From Bradyrhizobium sp. LTSP849 (GTDB lineage: Bacteria > Pseudomonadota > Alphaproteobacteria > Rhizobiales > Xanthobacteraceae): a DNA stretch of 64,000 bases. Positions 43,825-52,926 of the stretch are shown here, in pieces. The translations under genes and the position numbers were made by a program. The notes below the pieces were generated by a model that did no database searches, was not told the origin of the DNA, and saw only the letters and a program-made list of their open reading frames with translations. The stretch covers positions 197,001-261,000 of the forward strand of contig NZ_JYMR01000018.1 in assembly GCF_000938255.1 (NCBI RefSeq), read 5' to 3'. How positions within the stretch are numbered: position 1 is the stretch's first letter; each line of letters opens with the position of its first letter.

Positions 43825-45279
43825 CTAAGGCGTCACCGCTCCGCGGCTTACGGCCCGCGGGGCGGTCAGCTCTTTCCAGGTCGAGTTGGCGACATGCACC
43901 GGCGAGAAGGCGGGACGCTCGACGTAGTGGCCATCGCCGGCTTCGGCACGCAGATCGCCATCCTTCCAGACGATGCGGCCGCGCGACAGCGTCGCGGCCG
44001 GTCCGCCGGTGCAGGAAAAGCCCTCGAACACGTTGTAATCGATCCGGCTCATCTGCCGCTTGGCGCTGATGGTTTTGCTCGCCTTCGGATCCCACACCAC
44101 GATATCGGCATCCGAGCCCACGGCGACGGCGCCCTTGCGCGGATAGATGTTGAGGATGCGGGCGATATTCGCCGAGGTCACCGCGACGAACTCTTCCTTC
44201 GTCAGTCGTCCCGTGGCGACGCCCGCGGTCCACAGCAGCGCCAGGCGATCTTCGAGGCCGCCGGTGCCGTTCGGGATCTTCCGGAAGTCGCCGAGCCCGA
44301 ACCGCTTCTGCTCCGTCGTGAAGGCGCAGTGGTCGGTCGCGACCACCTGGAGCGAGCCGGATTGCAGCCCCGCCCACAGGCTGTCCTGGTGCGATCTGTC
44401 GCGGAACGGCGGCGACATCACGCGCTGTGCGGAATGATCCCAGTTCTTGTTCTGATACTCACTCTCATCGAGTAGCAAGTGCTGGATCAATGGTTCGCCA
44501 TAGACGCGTTTTCCCGCAGCCCGTGCCCGGGCAATCGCCTCGTGCGCCTCCCGGCAACTCGTGTGCACGATATAGACCGGCGTGCTCGTCATGTCCGCGA
44601 TCATGATGGCGCGGTTGGTGGCTTCGCCCTCGACCTCCGGCGGCCGTGAATAAGCATGGCCCTCGGGGCCGGTGACGCCGCGCGCGATCAGCGCCTCCTG
44701 CATCAAGGCGACGACGTCGCCGTTCTCCGCATGCACCACCGGCATGGCGCCGAGATGGGCGCAGCGCGCGAACGAGTTGTAGAGTTCGTCGTCGTTCACC
44801 ATCAGCGCGCCCTTGTAGGCCATGAAGTGCTTGAAGGTGTTGATGCCGTAGGTTTTGACCACGGTTTCCATCTCGTCATAGATCTGCTTCGACCATGACG
44901 TCACCGCCATGTGGAAGCCGTAGTCGGTCGCCGCCTTCTCGGATTTGTGCCGCCATTCCTGATAGGCCGCGAGCATCGACTGGCCGGGATCGGGCAGGCA
45001 GAAATCCACCACCATGGTGGTGCCGCCGGTCAGCGCCGCCTTCGTGCCCGATTCGAAATCGTCGGCGGTGACGGTGCCCATGAACGGCATTTCGAGATGG
45101 GTATGCGGATCGATTCCGCCCGGGATGATGTAGGCGCCGCCGGCGTCGACGATCTCGGCACCCGTCGGCGCCGCGATCGATGTGCCGACCGCGACGATGG
45201 TGTCGCCGTCGATCAGCACGTCCGCGCGGCGCGAATGATCATGATTGACGACGGTGCCGCCGCGGATGAGGAGGGACAT
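43825..45279 (-). CDS. hydA: Dihydropyrimidinase (D-hydantoinase)
   Basis: The 484-residue enzyme opens dihydropyrimidines or hydantoins, giving N-carbamoyl-beta-alanine in pyrimidine breakdown. The metal site is clear: His59 and His61 in DPHTHLEMPF, the carbamylated Lys156 in FMAYKGALM, then His of PVVHAENGD, His of VYIVHTS, and Asp of VVATDHCAF. Length is standard. ATG 45279 has GGAGTTCCC upstream. No dihydropyrimidine dehydrogenase or beta-ureidopropionase lies adjacent within the window. It is divergent from the amidohydrolase-Rieske operon and convergent with the peroxiredoxin gene, 3 bases apart. Confidence 0.94.
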   Translation of the reverse strand: MSLLIRGGTVVNHDHSRRADVLIDGDTIVAVGTSIAAPTGAEIVDAGGAYIIPGGIDPHTHLEMPFMGTVTADDFESGTKAALTGGTTMVVDFCLPDPGQSMLAAYQEWRHKSEKAATDYGFHMAVTSWSKQIYDEMETVVKTYGINTFKHFMAYKGALMVNDDELYNSFARCAHLGAMPVVHAENGDVVALMQEALIARGVTGPEGHAYSRPPEVEGEATNRAIMIADMTSTPVYIVHTSCREAHEAIARARAAGKRVYGEPLIQHLLLDESEYQNKNWDHSAQRVMSPPFRDRSHQDSLWAGLQSGSLQVVATDHCAFTTEQKRFGLGDFRKIPNGTGGLEDRLALLWTAGVATGRLTKEEFVAVTSANIARILNIYPRKGAVAVGSDADIVVWDPKASKTISAKRQMSRIDYNVFEGFSCTGGPAATLSRGRIVWKDGDLRAEAGDGHYVERPAFSPVHVANSTWKELTAPRAVSRGAVTP

Positions 45280-45549
45280 GGGAACTCCAGTGGAAGTGAG
45301 TGCTGCGTTGAAGCTAAGCGGGCCAGTCGGCGTACAACAGGCGAAATTTTAGTCATTCTCTGGAGCGTGCTTGAGCGCGCCGATTGGCGACGGAATACGT
45401 GTTGCATGTGCGAAGACGCACCCGAGGCATGTCTTCTCGGGCTGCCTCGCGCCCTTGCGCATCATGCCTTGCCGGAGCACTCTAGCGATGCGGCGCGGAG
45501 AACGCCGCCAATAAGGACGTACGTACAAGATCTTGGCGAGGAAGCATCC
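45280..45549. other. Divergent promoter region of the dihydropyrimidinase and amidohydrolase operon
   Basis: This 270-base gap should hold both promoters. No repeat, RNA or small gene is evident. GAGGAAGC just before 45550 is the ribosome-binding site of the first amidohydrolase. Confidence 0.4.
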
Positions 45550-46611
45550 ATGGCGGTGACGCGGATCGACTGCGACATCCACCCGGCGGTTGGTGGCACG
45601 CGCACGACGCTGTTGCCCTATCTCAGCGATCACTGGAAAGAGCAGGTCGTGAGCCGCGCCATCGACGGGCTCGACCTCACCTCCTATCCGCCGAGCATGC
45701 CGCTTTCGGGCCGCGCCGACTGGCGGCCGTCCAACGGCGCCAAGCCCGGCTCGGATCTCGCGATGGTGCAGAAGGGCGCCTTCGAGCAGTTGGGTGCCAG
45801 CCACGCCATCCTCAACGTGCTCTATGGCGCACAGGCCGTGTTCGACGCCTATATGGCGGCCGACTTCTGCAAGGCCATCAACGACTGGATCGCCGCGGAA
45901 TGGCTTTCGCGCGACCCGCGCCTGCGTGCGTCGATTGTGGTGCCGATGCAGGCGCCTGATCTCGCGATCGAGGAGATCGAGCGCCGCGCTGGCGACAACC
46001 GCTTCGTCTCCATCCTGGTGCTGGCGCAGGGCGAGACGCTGCTGGGCCGGCGGCATTTCTGGCCGGTCTATCAGCTCGCAGAAAAATACAAGCTGCCGCT
46101 CGCGATCCACGCCGGCACGCAATATCGGCAGGCACCGAGCTCGGCGGGCTGGCCGTCGCACCGCTACGAATATTACTTCGTCGAGGCGCAGGCGTTTCAG
46201 GCGCAGATTCTGAGCCTGATCTACGAGGGCGTGTTCGGCAAATATCCCGATCTCAAGGTCGTGCTGATGGAATCCGGCGTGAGCTGGCTGCCGGCCTTCA
46301 TGTGGCGCGCCAACAAGACCTGGCGCGGAGTACGTGTCGAGGTGCCCTGGGTCGAGCGCGAGCCGGCCGCGATCATCCGCGACAATTTTCGTGTCACCAT
46401 GCAGCCGTTCGATGCGCCGGGCGATGCCAAAAGCGTTGAGGAGATCATCGACCAGATCGGCTCCGACAAGATGTTCCTGTTTGCGTCCGACTATCCGCAC
46501 TGGCAGTTCGACGGCGACGATCCGATCCCGCCGAACCTGCCGAAGAGCATTATCTCAAAGATGTGCGCCGACAATCCGCTGGAGACGTTTCCGCGGCTGT
46601 CGGTCAACTAA
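45550..46611 (+). CDS. Amidohydrolase family protein (amidohydrolase-2 type), first of pair
   Basis: The 353-residue protein has the opening RIDCDIHPAVGG, whose Asp-x-His supplies metal ligands. LPLAIHAGTQYR (His) and LFASDYPHWQFDG (Asp and His) follow in the TIM barrel. It fits the PF04909 group, which hydrolyses C-N bonds or decarboxylates aromatic acids such as ACMS or resorcylates. ATG 45550 is preceded by GGCGAGGAAGC. It is the first gene of a tight three-gene operon: a paralogous amidohydrolase follows after 14 bases, then a Rieske protein. The substrate is unknown. Confidence 0.9.
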   Translation: MAVTRIDCDIHPAVGGTRTTLLPYLSDHWKEQVVSRAIDGLDLTSYPPSMPLSGRADWRPSNGAKPGSDLAMVQKGAFEQLGASHAILNVLYGAQAVFDAYMAADFCKAINDWIAAEWLSRDPRLRASIVVPMQAPDLAIEEIERRAGDNRFVSILVLAQGETLLGRRHFWPVYQLAEKYKLPLAIHAGTQYRQAPSSAGWPSHRYEYYFVEAQAFQAQILSLIYEGVFGKYPDLKVVLMESGVSWLPAFMWRANKTWRGVRVEVPWVEREPAAIIRDNFRVTMQPFDAPGDAKSVEEIIDQIGSDKMFLFASDYPHWQFDGDDPIPPNLPKSIISKMCADNPLETFPRLSVN

Positions 46612-46625
46612 TTTTGGAGGTTCGC

Positions 46626-47738
46626 ATGAGTGAAGTCATCGACCGTCCGCTGCGCGAAGACGAGAAGCCCGCCACAAGCCGGCTGCGCATCGTCGATTGC
46701 GACGTGCATCCAAGTCTGCACTCGTTCGACGATCTCAACGAGTTCCTGCCGAAGCGCTGGCAGCAGCATCTGAAGGAATATGGCAGCCACCTCCGCACGC
46801 CCTATCTCTTCACCACGCCCTATCCGCGCTCCTCGCCGCTGATCGCGCGGCGCGATGCCTGGCCGCCGACCGGCGGGCCGCCCGGCTCCGATCTCGCCTT
46901 CATGCAGAAGCAGCATCTCGATCCGCTCGACGTCGAGTTCGGGATTCTCCAGGTCCTCGATCTCTTCATCTTCTCGCAGCAGAATCTCGAATTCGGCGCC
47001 GCGATCCAGCGCGCCATCAACGACTGGCAGTTGGCGTTCTGGTCGCATCGCGATCCCCGCCTGAGGGCCTCGATCCTGGTTGGGCAGGACGGAACGGACC
47101 TGGCGATTGCCGAAATCGAGCGCTGCGCCAAGATCGGCGAGTACATCCAGATCAACGTCTCGCCGCGCGCCAACGAGCCGCTCGGCAGACGCCGCTATTG
47201 GCCGATCTACGAGCGGGCCGAGGCACTCGACCTGCCGCTCGGCATTCACGTCGGTGGCTATGGCGGTCATGCGCCGACCGGCGGCGGCTGGCCGTCCTAT
47301 TATGTCGAGGAGCACCAGTCGAATGCGCACACCATCGCGGCGCAGCTTGCTAGCCTCGTCATCGAGGGCGTGCTCGAGCGGTTTCCAAAACTGAAGATCG
47401 TTTTCATCGAGGGCGGCTTCGGGTGGGTCCCGTCGGCCGTGTGGCGGATGGACCAGCACTTCGAGCGCTTCCGCAGCGAGGTGCCGCATCTCAAGCGAAA
47501 GCCGTCGGAATATGTCCGCGAGCACTTCTGGTTCACGACGCAGCCGATCGACGAGCCTGATGAGGCGCGGCATCTGCGGTCGCTGATCGAATGGGTCGGC
47601 ATCGACCGACTGCTGTTCTCGTCGGATTATCCGCACTGGGATTTCGACGATCCGCGCTTCGCCTTCAAGACGCCGCTGACCGAGGCCGAGCGGAAGAAGA
47701 TCTTCAGCACCAATGCCCGCGCGGTCTACAAGTTCTGA
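46626..47738 (+). CDS. Amidohydrolase family protein (amidohydrolase-2 type), second of pair
   Basis: The 370-residue paralogue starts at ATG 46626 after TTGGAGG. It shares with the first copy LRIVDCDVHPSL (metal Asp-x-His), NDWQLAFWSHRDPRLRASI, LPLGIHVGGYGGHAP (His) and LFSSDYPHWDFDD. Similarity runs the full length, so the pair comes from an old duplication; they may form a heteromer or act in sequence. The second copy has an N-terminal extension of about 20 residues. The Rieske gene starts 18 bases downstream. Confidence 0.9.
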   Translation: MSEVIDRPLREDEKPATSRLRIVDCDVHPSLHSFDDLNEFLPKRWQQHLKEYGSHLRTPYLFTTPYPRSSPLIARRDAWPPTGGPPGSDLAFMQKQHLDPLDVEFGILQVLDLFIFSQQNLEFGAAIQRAINDWQLAFWSHRDPRLRASILVGQDGTDLAIAEIERCAKIGEYIQINVSPRANEPLGRRRYWPIYERAEALDLPLGIHVGGYGGHAPTGGGWPSYYVEEHQSNAHTIAAQLASLVIEGVLERFPKLKIVFIEGGFGWVPSAVWRMDQHFERFRSEVPHLKRKPSEYVREHFWFTTQPIDEPDEARHLRSLIEWVGIDRLLFSSDYPHWDFDDPRFAFKTPLTEAERKKIFSTNARAVYKF

Positions 47739-47756
47739 GAAGGTCCTGAAGGGATT

Positions 47757-48170
47757 ATGGCCCGTCACATCGTTGCCCGCACCACCGAGATCCCGCCCGG
47801 CGGCAACAAGGTTGTCGATATCGCGGGCCGCGACATTGTCGTATTCCATGTCAACGGCGAGTTCTTCGCGCTGTTGAACCGCTGCCCACACGAAGGCGCC
47901 CCGCTTGAAAAAGCGGCCTGCGTAGCGCGGCTGACCTCGCCCGAGCCCGGCATTTACGAGCGCTCGCGTGTCGGCGAAATGCTCCGCTGCCCCTGGCACG
48001 GTTGGGAATTTGACATGCGCAATGGCCAGTCGTGGTTCGACCCGAACCGGGTCAAGATCCGGTCCTATCCAGTCGCGGTGGAACGCGGCGAGGAACTGCA
48101 GAAAGGGCCGTATGTCGCCGAGACCTTTCCGGTGCATGTCGAAGACAGTTATGTGATTGTCGAGGTCTGA
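47757..48170 (+). CDS. Rieske [2Fe-2S] ferredoxin-like protein
   Basis: The 137-residue protein has the complete Rieske ligand set: CPHEGAPL (Cys43, His45) and CPWHGWEF (Cys78, His81). The 31-residue gap between the two motifs is larger than the usual 15-20, holding ARLTSPEPGIYERSRVGE. It would carry electrons to an oxygenase or lyase, yet no oxygenase or reductase gene is adjacent. Tight spacing to the amidohydrolase pair implies joint function. ATG 47757 follows GAAGGG. Confidence 0.92.
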   Translation: MARHIVARTTEIPPGGNKVVDIAGRDIVVFHVNGEFFALLNRCPHEGAPLEKAACVARLTSPEPGIYERSRVGEMLRCPWHGWEFDMRNGQSWFDPNRVKIRSYPVAVERGEELQKGPYVAETFPVHVEDSYVIVEV

Positions 48171-48241
48171 GCAGCCGTTTCGGATTGTGATTTCGTCGCA
48201 GGTGCGATAAGCCTCGCCCGCATTCATGGCGGAGACGAGCT

Positions 48242-48448
48242 TTGTCGAAACAATCCCTGCGTGAGGAGGCCGAGCGCCTGATCCGCGAATCGATGGAAAA
48301 GAAGGCCATCGTCGTGAAGCAGGGCTCGACCCGCATCGAGGCAGTCTGCGGCAAGTGCGGCGCGCCGAACCGGGTCCAGGCGGAAAAAGGCCAAAGCCGC
48401 GTCAAGTTCGCCTGCAAGCAGTGCGGGCACCAGCAAGAGACGCTATAG
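48242..48448 (+). CDS. Small zinc-ribbon protein
   Basis: The 68-residue product starts with TTG at 48242, with GGAGACG before it. An N-terminal helix (SLREEAERLIRESMEKKA) is followed by a zinc ribbon with Cys36/Cys39 (VCGKCG) and Cys58/Cys61 (ACKQCGHQ). The fold suggests nucleic-acid or protein binding; no family is recognised. It lies 71 bases past the Rieske gene and convergent with the SDR gene. Confidence 0.75.
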   Translation: MSKQSLREEAERLIRESMEKKAIVVKQGSTRIEAVCGKCGAPNRVQAEKGQSRVKFACKQCGHQQETL

Positions 48449-48458
48449 GCCGCGGCGT

Positions 48459-49304
48459 CTAGCCCCCCTTCACGAACTTCGCGAACGGCTCCGCATAGTT
48501 GGGATGCCAGCGCGACAGCGGCGGGCGGTTTTCCACGATATCGCCGGCGGCCCACAGCATGCGCTTCTCGTCGAGCGCGCGCGGCACGTCATTGTCCGGG
48601 CACAGGATGTAGAAATCGCCGGCCTCCAGCCGCGCGAGCATGAAGTCGACGGTCTGCTCCGCCGTCCAGGCGCCGGCTGGTTTCTCGGTGCGGCCCTTCG
48701 CGGTCAACCCGGTGAAGACGAAGCCGGGGATGAGCAGATGCGCGGTGATGTGGCAGTCTTTGGTATTGCGCAGCTCGTGCTGGAGCGCCTCGGTGAACGC
48801 TTTCACGCCGGCCTTGGAGACGTTGTAGGCGGGGTCGCCCGGCGGCGTGGTGATGCCCTGCTTCGAGCCGGTGTTGATGATCAGGCCGGCCTTGCCGCGC
48901 GCAATCATGCCGGGTGCGAAGACGCGCGAGCCGTTGATGATGCCCCACATGTTGACGCCGATGATGCGCTGCCAATTGTCGGGCTCAGCGAATAGCGTGC
49001 TGCCGGGCTGGATGCCGGCGTTGTTCATGAGAATGTCGGTGCCGCCGAAACGCGCGCCGACGGCACGTTCGAGTTCCGTCACGCTCTCGGCTCGGCTGAC
49101 ATCGACCACTGATGTCATCACATCTGTGGCAGCCGTAACGGATGACAGTTTTGTTGCGGCCTCCGCCAGCCGGGCCTCGTCGACATCGACGATGCACACC
49201 TTCATCCCGGCGCGCGCAAGGGCCATGGCGGCGGCGAGGCCGATGCCGGACGCGCCCCCGGTGATCACGGCGACATTGCCTTTGGCGATGACAGGATGCG
49301 GCAT
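48459..49304 (-). CDS. Short-chain dehydrogenase/reductase
   Basis: The 281-residue SDR has the nucleotide-binding motif AVITGGASGIGLAAAMA, ILMNNAGIQ, and active-site Ser with Tyr-x-x-x-Lys in AYNVSKAG. VCIVDVDEARL with Asp at the end of beta 2 suggests NAD rather than NADP. A late C-terminal extension (ENRPPLSRWHPNYAEPFAKF) is typical of one rhizobial subgroup. ATG 49304 has GGAGAATAGCC before it. It is divergent from the aldehyde dehydrogenase gene, so the two may act on the same alcohol/aldehyde chain. The substrate is unknown. Confidence 0.92.
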   Translation of the reverse strand: MPHPVIAKGNVAVITGGASGIGLAAAMALARAGMKVCIVDVDEARLAEAATKLSSVTAATDVMTSVVDVSRAESVTELERAVGARFGGTDILMNNAGIQPGSTLFAEPDNWQRIIGVNMWGIINGSRVFAPGMIARGKAGLIINTGSKQGITTPPGDPAYNVSKAGVKAFTEALQHELRNTKDCHITAHLLIPGFVFTGLTAKGRTEKPAGAWTAEQTVDFMLARLEAGDFYILCPDNDVPRALDEKRMLWAAGDIVENRPPLSRWHPNYAEPFAKFVKGG

Positions 49305-49490
49305 GGCTATTCTCCGGGACAGGTGTTCGATCGAGCTATAACATGGCGCTCGCGCGACCCTGCACAAGTCGGCATGGGAGGTCTTCGTTCCGCGCCGACT
49401 TTACGCCCTTCCTCCATCGCTGTATTCTGTTTCACCTAACGATCCCGCCCAGATCGAACCAATCAATCATCCTACCTAGGGAGTGCAGCC

Positions 49491-50987
49491 ATGGCTGTGT
49501 CGCAGGCTATTCCGATCACGCGCCATCCGTTCGCCAACGGGTCCTACAAGCAGATGCTGATCGACGGGAAGTGGGTCGACGCCGCGTCCGGCAAGCGCTT
49601 CGAGACCCACAATCCAGCGACCGGCGAACTGCTCGCGACCGTCGCTGAGGGCGACAAGGAAGACATCGACCGCGCTGTCGCGGCCGCCCGTCGCGCCTTC
49701 GAAGGGCCCTGGAGCAAGGTCAAGCCGTTCGAGCGCCAGAACCTGCTGCTCAAGCTCGCCGACCTCGTCGAGAAGAATTTCGACGAATTGTCGCAGCTCG
49801 ATACCCTCGACATGGGTGCGCCGCTCAGCCGCACCCGGGCCTACCGCCTGCGCGCGATCGGCATGCTGCGCTACTATGCCGGCCAGACCACTGCGATCCA
49901 CGGCGAGACCGTCGAGAACTCGCTGCCCGGCGAGATTTTCTCCTACACGCTGAAGGAGCCGGTTGGCGTCGTCGGCGCCATCATTCCCTGGAACGGGCCG
50001 CTGACCGCGACGCTTTGGAAGATCGGTCCCGCGATCGCGACCGGCTGCACCGTGGTGCTGAAGCCCGCCGAAGAGGCGCCGCTGACCTCGCTGCGCATTG
50101 CCGAGCTGGCGATGGAGGCGGGCATTCCGGCCGGCGTCGTCAACGTCGTGCCCGGTTATGGCGAGACCGCAGGCGCGGCGCTCGCCTCGCATCACGATGT
50201 CGACAAGGTCGCCTTCACCGGCTCGCATATCACGGGCCAGTCGATCATCCGTGCATCGGCCGGTAACCTCAAGCGCGTCTCGCTCGAGCTCGGCGGCAAG
50301 TCGCCGGACATCGTGTTTGCCGATGCCGATCTCGATGCCGCCGTCCCAGGTGCGGCGATGGCGGTGTTTGCCAATTCGGGGCAGATCTGTAGCGCCGGCA
50401 CGCGGCTGTTCGTCGAGCAGTCGATCTACGAGGAGTTCGTCGGCCGCGTCGCCGAGTTCGGCAAGAAGCTGCAAGTCGGCAACGGCCTCGATCCCAACAC
50501 CCAGATCGGCCCGCTGGTCTCCGCGCAGCAGCTCGAGCGCGTCACCAGCTATCTCGATATCGGCCAGAAGGAAGGCGCCACGGCGCTCGCCGGCGGCGGC
50601 CGTGTCACTGAAGGCGCGCTGTCGAAGGGCTTCTTCGTCTCGCCGACCGTGTTCGCGGGCGTCCAGGATAATATGCGGATCGCGCAGGAGGAGATCTTTG
50701 GTCCGGTCATCTCTGCGATTGCCTTCAAGGACATGGACGAACTGATCAAGCGCGCCAATGCCACGACCTTCGGCCTCGGCTCCGGCCTGTGGACGCGCGA
50801 CGTCAGCAAGGCGCATGCGGTCGCGAAAAGCTTGCGCGCCGGCTCGGTGTGGGTGAACTGCTACCAAGCCATGGACCCGGCCATGCCGTTCGGCGGCTAC
50901 AAGATGAGCGGCTATGGCCGCGAGTCCGGCAAGCAGCACGTCGAGGAGTATCTCAACGTGAAGGCTGTCTGGATCAAGACGGCGTAA
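49491..50987 (+). CDS. NAD(P)-dependent aldehyde dehydrogenase
   Basis: The 498-residue enzyme oxidises an aldehyde to the acid. Catalytic residues are Cys300 (GQICSAGTR), Glu266 (LELGGKSP) and Asn168 (IIPWNGPL), with Lys191 for cofactor binding (VLKPAEEAP). FGGYKMSGYGRESG is the usual ALDH C-terminal signature. Length is standard. ATG 49491 starts MAVSQAIPITRHPF. It is divergent from the SDR gene and followed by an Old Yellow Enzyme gene; the aldehyde substrate cannot be named. Confidence 0.95.
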   Translation: MAVSQAIPITRHPFANGSYKQMLIDGKWVDAASGKRFETHNPATGELLATVAEGDKEDIDRAVAAARRAFEGPWSKVKPFERQNLLLKLADLVEKNFDELSQLDTLDMGAPLSRTRAYRLRAIGMLRYYAGQTTAIHGETVENSLPGEIFSYTLKEPVGVVGAIIPWNGPLTATLWKIGPAIATGCTVVLKPAEEAPLTSLRIAELAMEAGIPAGVVNVVPGYGETAGAALASHHDVDKVAFTGSHITGQSIIRASAGNLKRVSLELGGKSPDIVFADADLDAAVPGAAMAVFANSGQICSAGTRLFVEQSIYEEFVGRVAEFGKKLQVGNGLDPNTQIGPLVSAQQLERVTSYLDIGQKEGATALAGGGRVTEGALSKGFFVSPTVFAGVQDNMRIAQEEIFGPVISAIAFKDMDELIKRANATTFGLGSGLWTRDVSKAHAVAKSLRAGSVWVNCYQAMDPAMPFGGYKMSGYGRESGKQHVEEYLNVKAVWIKTA

Positions 50988-51105
50988 CACCTATTCTCTC
51001 CCGCGTTCCGCGGAGGGAATATCTACTTTTGCAGGGGCGGCGCCTTTTCCGGTGGCCGCCCCTCGCTATATGATCTGCATCCTTCCATAGCCAATTGGGG
51101 CGAGC

Positions 51106-52233
51106 ATGAAATTCCCGGCGTTGTTTCAACCCTTGCAGGTCGGTCCGTACAAGCTCGCGCATCGCGTGGCGATGGCGCCGCTCACCCGGATGCGGGCCGA
51201 GCGTGAGAGCTTTTCCCCGCGTCCGCTCAATGCCGAATATTACGGCCAGCGCGCGACGCCGGGCGGCCTGATCATCGCGGAAGCCTCGCCGGTGCTCTCC
51301 CATGGTCGCGGCAATCCGGCAACGCCCGGCATCTATTCAGAGGCGCAAGTTTCCGGCTGGCGCAAGGTCGTCGATGCCGTGCACGCCAAGGGTGGCATCA
51401 TCTTCCTCCAGCTCTGGCATGTCGGTCGCGTCTCGCATTCCTCCTTCCATGCTGGTGAACTGCCGGTGTCGGCCTCGGCGATTGCGATCAAGGCCGAAGG
51501 CATGAAGGCGATGACCGCCGACGGCAAGATCGGCGACTATGAGACGCCGCGTGCGCTCGAGACCGAGGAGGTCAAGGGCATCGTCGAAGCCTTCCGGCAG
51601 GGTGCCAAGAACGCGCTCGCCGCCGGCTTCGACGGCGTCGAAATCCACGGCGCCAACGGCTATCTGCTCGAACAGTTCTTGCAGTCGCGCAGCAACCAGC
51701 GCACCGATCAATATGGCGGCTCGATCGAGAACCGCGCGCGGCTGTTGCTGGAGGTCACGCAGGCCGCGATCGACGTCTGGGGCGCCAATCGCGTTGGCGT
51801 GCGGCTGTCGCCGCACGGCATTGCCAATGATTCCGGCGAGGCCGATCCGATGCCGCTCTATACGCATGTGGTGAAGGCGCTCGACAGGCTCGGGCTTGCG
51901 TATTTGCATTTCATCGAGCCGCGTTCCAGCGGCGCGGGCCGTGCCGACGTCAACTGGCAGAACGTGCCCTCCGCGATGGTGCTGTTCCGCCCCGTCTGGA
52001 GCGGCGTGCTGATCACCGCCGGCGGTTTTGTCGGCGAGACCGCGAATGCGGCGATCGCGGACGGGCATGCCGACATCATCGCGTTCGGCCGCATCTTCAT
52101 CTCCAATCCGGATTTGCCACGGCGCCTGGAGCACGACTATCCGATCACGCCGTACAACCGCGCGACGTTCTATGGCGGTGAGGAGAAGGGGTATACGGAT
52201 TACCCGGGGCACGACGAGCTCGCGACGGCGTAA
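51106..52233 (+). CDS. Old Yellow Enzyme family alkene reductase, canonical
   Basis: The 375-residue FMN enzyme reduces activated C=C or nitro groups with NAD(P)H. The catalytic His-Asn-Tyr set is present in EIHGANGYLLEQF; NQRTDQYGGSIENR, VGVRLSPHG (FMN-contact Arg) and IAFGRIFISNPDLP (phosphate-site Arg) are all intact. This contrasts with the altered paralogue at 25074-26141. The gene follows the ALDH gene by 118 bases on the same strand. It ends before a small hairpin repeat. NemA-like detoxification of electrophiles is likely. Confidence 0.94.
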   Translation: MKFPALFQPLQVGPYKLAHRVAMAPLTRMRAERESFSPRPLNAEYYGQRATPGGLIIAEASPVLSHGRGNPATPGIYSEAQVSGWRKVVDAVHAKGGIIFLQLWHVGRVSHSSFHAGELPVSASAIAIKAEGMKAMTADGKIGDYETPRALETEEVKGIVEAFRQGAKNALAAGFDGVEIHGANGYLLEQFLQSRSNQRTDQYGGSIENRARLLLEVTQAAIDVWGANRVGVRLSPHGIANDSGEADPMPLYTHVVKALDRLGLAYLHFIEPRSSGAGRADVNWQNVPSAMVLFRPVWSGVLITAGGFVGETANAAIADGHADIIAFGRIFISNPDLPRRLEHDYPITPYNRATFYGGEEKGYTDYPGHDELATA

Positions 52234-52241
52234 ACCACTTC

Positions 52242-52278
52242 CGTAGCCCGGATTGCGCTTCGCTCTATCCGGGCTACG
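52242..52278. repeat. Short hairpin repeat (CGTAGCCCGGAT type)
   Basis: CGTAGCCCGGAT and ATCCGGGCTACG are exact complements around TGCGCTTCGCTCT. It lies 9 bases past the Old Yellow Enzyme stop. The sequence resembles the REP-like hairpins seen in many proteobacteria, and may work as a terminator. Confidence 0.85.
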
Positions 52279-52314
52279 GGGCTATTATGTCCCTCCGACG
52301 GAGAGAGACGTACC

Positions 52315-52818
52315 ATGGCCAAAGCCGCAGCCGCCGCAGGAACTGCCACTGGCCAATGCCTCTGCGGCAAGGTGACCTTCGAGATCGACATTCCTGCGCG
52401 CTGGGCCTGGCACGATCACTCGGCCAGTAGCCGCCGCGCGCACGGCGCGGCCTATGCGACCTATGTCGGAAGCTGGAAGAAGCGCTTCCGCATCATTTCA
52501 GGCAAGACCGCGCTCACCCGCTACGAGGACAAGGCGACCAAGACCGCGCGCAGCTTCTGCGCGCATTGCGGCACGCCGATCGCCTATGAGCGGCCCCGCG
52601 GTCCGCACATGGTCAACATCCCCCGCGCTCTTTTCAAGGAGCGCACCGGCCGCCAGCCGCTCTATCACATCGCGATCGAAGAGCTCCAGGAATGGGCCTA
52701 TACCGGCGAGCCGCTGGTGCCGCTGAAGGGCTTTCCCGGCGTGGTCTGGCAGCGCTCGAAAAAGAAGAAGCGCGCGAGCGGCGAGGATTTGTTCGAGTTG
52801 GGCCGCGAGGAGATGTGA
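52315..52818 (+). CDS. GFA/CENP-V-like protein with incomplete zinc site
   Basis: The 167-residue protein begins with the glutathione-dependent formaldehyde-activating (GFA) motif GQCLCGKVTFEI (Cys15, Cys17) and ends with SFCAHCGTPIAYE (Cys82, Cys85). The middle CHC-x-x-C-R motif that normally binds the catalytic zinc is replaced by WAWHDHSASSRRAHG, with His in place of Cys. Thus one zinc site may be kept and the other lost or altered. The C terminus is Lys-rich (SKKKKR). ATG 52315 has GACGGAGAGAG upstream. A true GFA activity is unsure. Confidence 0.82.
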   Translation: MAKAAAAAGTATGQCLCGKVTFEIDIPARWAWHDHSASSRRAHGAAYATYVGSWKKRFRIISGKTALTRYEDKATKTARSFCAHCGTPIAYERPRGPHMVNIPRALFKERTGRQPLYHIAIEELQEWAYTGEPLVPLKGFPGVVWQRSKKKKRASGEDLFELGREEM

Positions 52819-52926
52819 CGCGCGCCCACGCAACGCAGCCATGAGCGCGCTTCCTTGCGCGCATCCTCCGACTTCGGCCATCATGCGGCTCACCTCGCGG
52901 CAACGCCCGCGAGGCCTGGAGGAAAT

